Shown: positions 62,148 through 64,000 of the stretch, piece by piece
Layout of the letters: each line of letters starts with the position of its first letter
Position numbering within the stretch: position 1 is the first letter of the stretch
DNA from: JBDWFY01 sp965275915
Lineage (GTDB): Bacteria > Pseudomonadota > Alphaproteobacteria > Rhizobiales > Stappiaceae
Assembly: GCA_965275915.1 (NCBI GenBank)
Contig: CBDHYI010000007.1
Coordinates: 2,176,291-2,240,290, forward strand
DNA length: 64,000 bases
Reading direction: 5' to 3'
Made by a program: the position numbers and the translations under genes
The notes under the pieces: generated by a model
Database searches by the model: none
Told to the model about the DNA's origin: nothing
What the model saw: the letters and a program-made list of their open reading frames with translations, nothing else

Positions 62148-62221
62148 GAGCCAGACTGCATTCCTTGTTTGCGCGTCCTTGGATCTGACGATCCTGCGGG
62201 CGTCGCGGGTTGGCTCCACCA
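62148..62221 (+). repeat. tRNA-Ala-tail-like spacer repeat, unit 2
   Basis: Second 74-nt unit, 99 bp downstream of unit 1, again from GAGCCAGAC to TGGCTCCACCA. It shares GACTGCATT, TTGTTTGCGCGTCCT and TGCGGGCG with unit 1, with divergence in between. Confidence 0.8.
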
Positions 62222-62331
62222 AAATGAGTGAGACGACTGGCTCTGCGTTGGTTGTCTTCACTGCCACGTGCTGAGGTTTAACCGGATCGTGAGGGTCCGA
62301 GACCCATTTGGGTCGAGAGGGCGTGAGCCCG

Positions 62332-62391
62332 TCGCCCGGTCAGGGCGCCCACCCGGAGGCCAGCGCGACAGCGCGGTGCGGCCGTGAGGGA
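62332..62391 (+). repeat. 60-bp spacer repeat, copy A
   Basis: From TCGCCCGGTCAGGGCGCC to GCGGCCGTGAGGGA. Matches copy B (62431-62490) except at one position (GGTGCGG versus GGTACGG). Self-complementary segments suggest a structured spacer RNA. Confidence 0.85.
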
Positions 62392-62430
62392 AAAGAACCC
62401 GAGCGTGAGCGAGCTAAGGCCAAGCGGCCT

Positions 62431-62490
62431 TCGCCCGGTCAGGGCGCCCACCCGGAGGCCAGCGCGACAGCGCGGTACGGCCGTGAGGGA
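62431..62490 (+). repeat. 60-bp spacer repeat, copy B
   Basis: Starts 99 bp after copy A and preceded by the palindrome AAGGCC-AAGC-GGCCTT. Confidence 0.85.
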
Positions 62491-62801
62491 GAAAAACAGT
62501 TCTGATTGAGAAAGTAAGGTTTGCAGGATCCTCTGGGTTCTGCCTGTTTTTATGACATTGTTGATAGAAGGTTTGTTCGAGGCCGGCACCCGGTCTTTGT
62601 AGCAAGGGTATCTGATTGTGATGATTGGATATGTTTGTGAGGGTGTTGGGTAAATGATGATCTGTTCCTCAAGCATACAGGTTATCGCCAGGCTCACCGC
62701 ACTGGCTCGGACAAAGCTCGAAGAAGAACTACATAACAACTGGTGCTTTTGTTGTTTTTGCTTGTTTGGTTCGGCTTTTCTTTTTGAGGGAAGTTCGAGC
62801 T

Positions 62802-62887
62802 TTAGCGAGTTAAGGCCAAGCGGCCTTCGCAGCTTATGCTGCGCGCCCCGCAGGTCAGCGCGATAGCGCGGTACGACCGTGAGGGAG
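62802..62887 (+). repeat. Diverged spacer repeat, copy C
   Basis: Begins with TTAGCGAGTTAAGGCCAAGC, like the sequence before copy B, and ends GTACGACCGTGAGGGAGAC, with GCAGGTCAGCGCGATAGCGC matching the repeat core. It lies immediately before the 23S gene. Confidence 0.65.
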
Positions 62888-62920
62888 ACTTGTTTTTGGA
62901 TAAGCATTGATAATGAGAGT

Positions 62921-64000
<1,080 letters not shown>

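Noticed and set aside
61934..62267. Minus-strand frames across tRNA-Ala and its repeats (products containing ARRDRTDD)
   Set aside because: These are translations of the tRNA-Ala complement and its duplicated tail, a familiar annotation artefact, not genes.

Overview
The window looks like the chromosome of a GC-rich, metabolically versatile alphaproteobacterium. Evidence: a complete 16S gene, a spacer carrying tRNA-Ile(GAT) and tRNA-Ala(TGC), and the start of a 23S gene of alphaproteobacterial type; tripartite tricarboxylate (TTT) and TRAP transporters; LacI, GntR and LysR regulators; and many ATGA-coupled operons. An order close to Hyphomicrobiales is my best guess from 16S and spacer style, but it is not established here. 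No CRISPR array, insertion sequence or prophage was seen.

Layout. 1-18.3 kb: a catabolic island. It begins with a Tat-exported SDR (cut by the window edge). Next comes an operon for a signal-less solute-binding-like protein, an SDR and an idonate-type dehydrogenase. A minus-strand operon then encodes a TTT transporter, a cytosolic sulfatase and two SDRs, controlled by a divergent LacI regulator. A second minus-strand operon encodes CaiB-type CoA transferase, enoyl-CoA hydratase, metallo-beta-lactamase-fold hydrolase, 3-hydroxyacyl-CoA dehydrogenase, a MetE-like protein and the sulfatase-maturing formylglycine-generating enzyme, with its own LacI regulator. Nearly identical palindromic operators sit in front of the first operon and between the CoA operon and the second lacI gene, 16 kb apart, so the island reads as one regulon for a sulfated compound broken down through CoA esters.

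18.6-21.4 kb: a 2H phosphoesterase, the relic of a peptide-transporter binding protein, a fatty acid desaturase and a divergent XRE regulator. 21.4-28.7 kb: a complete histidine-utilisation (hut) locus with a HutC-type operator. 28.8-34.3 kb: a non-pyrrolysine MttB-family methyltransferase with two flavin demethylase-type oxidoreductases. 34.4-38.2 kb: a decaying hexuronate/sugar-acid locus with three pseudogenes between intact alcohol dehydrogenase and mannonate dehydratase genes. 38.2-42.4 kb: a fluoroacetate-dehalogenase-like enzyme, a candidate sRNA with an anti-Shine-Dalgarno motif, an MmgE/PrpD protein, an Asp/Glu racemase-like protein and a GntR regulator.

42.5-53.4 kb: an accessory catabolic cluster (ThDP enzyme, LysR, muconate-cycloisomerase-like enzyme, FAD amine oxidoreductase, TRAP transporter, BASS-like transporter, SDR, FAH hydrolase). 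53.6-58 kb: a secreted caspase-like protein with an EF-hand-like loop, a secreted protein of unknown function and a CHASE2 adenylate/guanylate cyclase. 58.1-59.3 kb: an AGE-family epimerase. 59.4-64 kb: rrn promoter, leader with boxA, 16S, a spacer containing two unusual tandem repeat sets, and partial 23S.

A 17-bp palindromic motif (ATGGGTCC-NNNN-CCTAA) recurs in the window and often supplies the TAG stop codon of the gene beside it.
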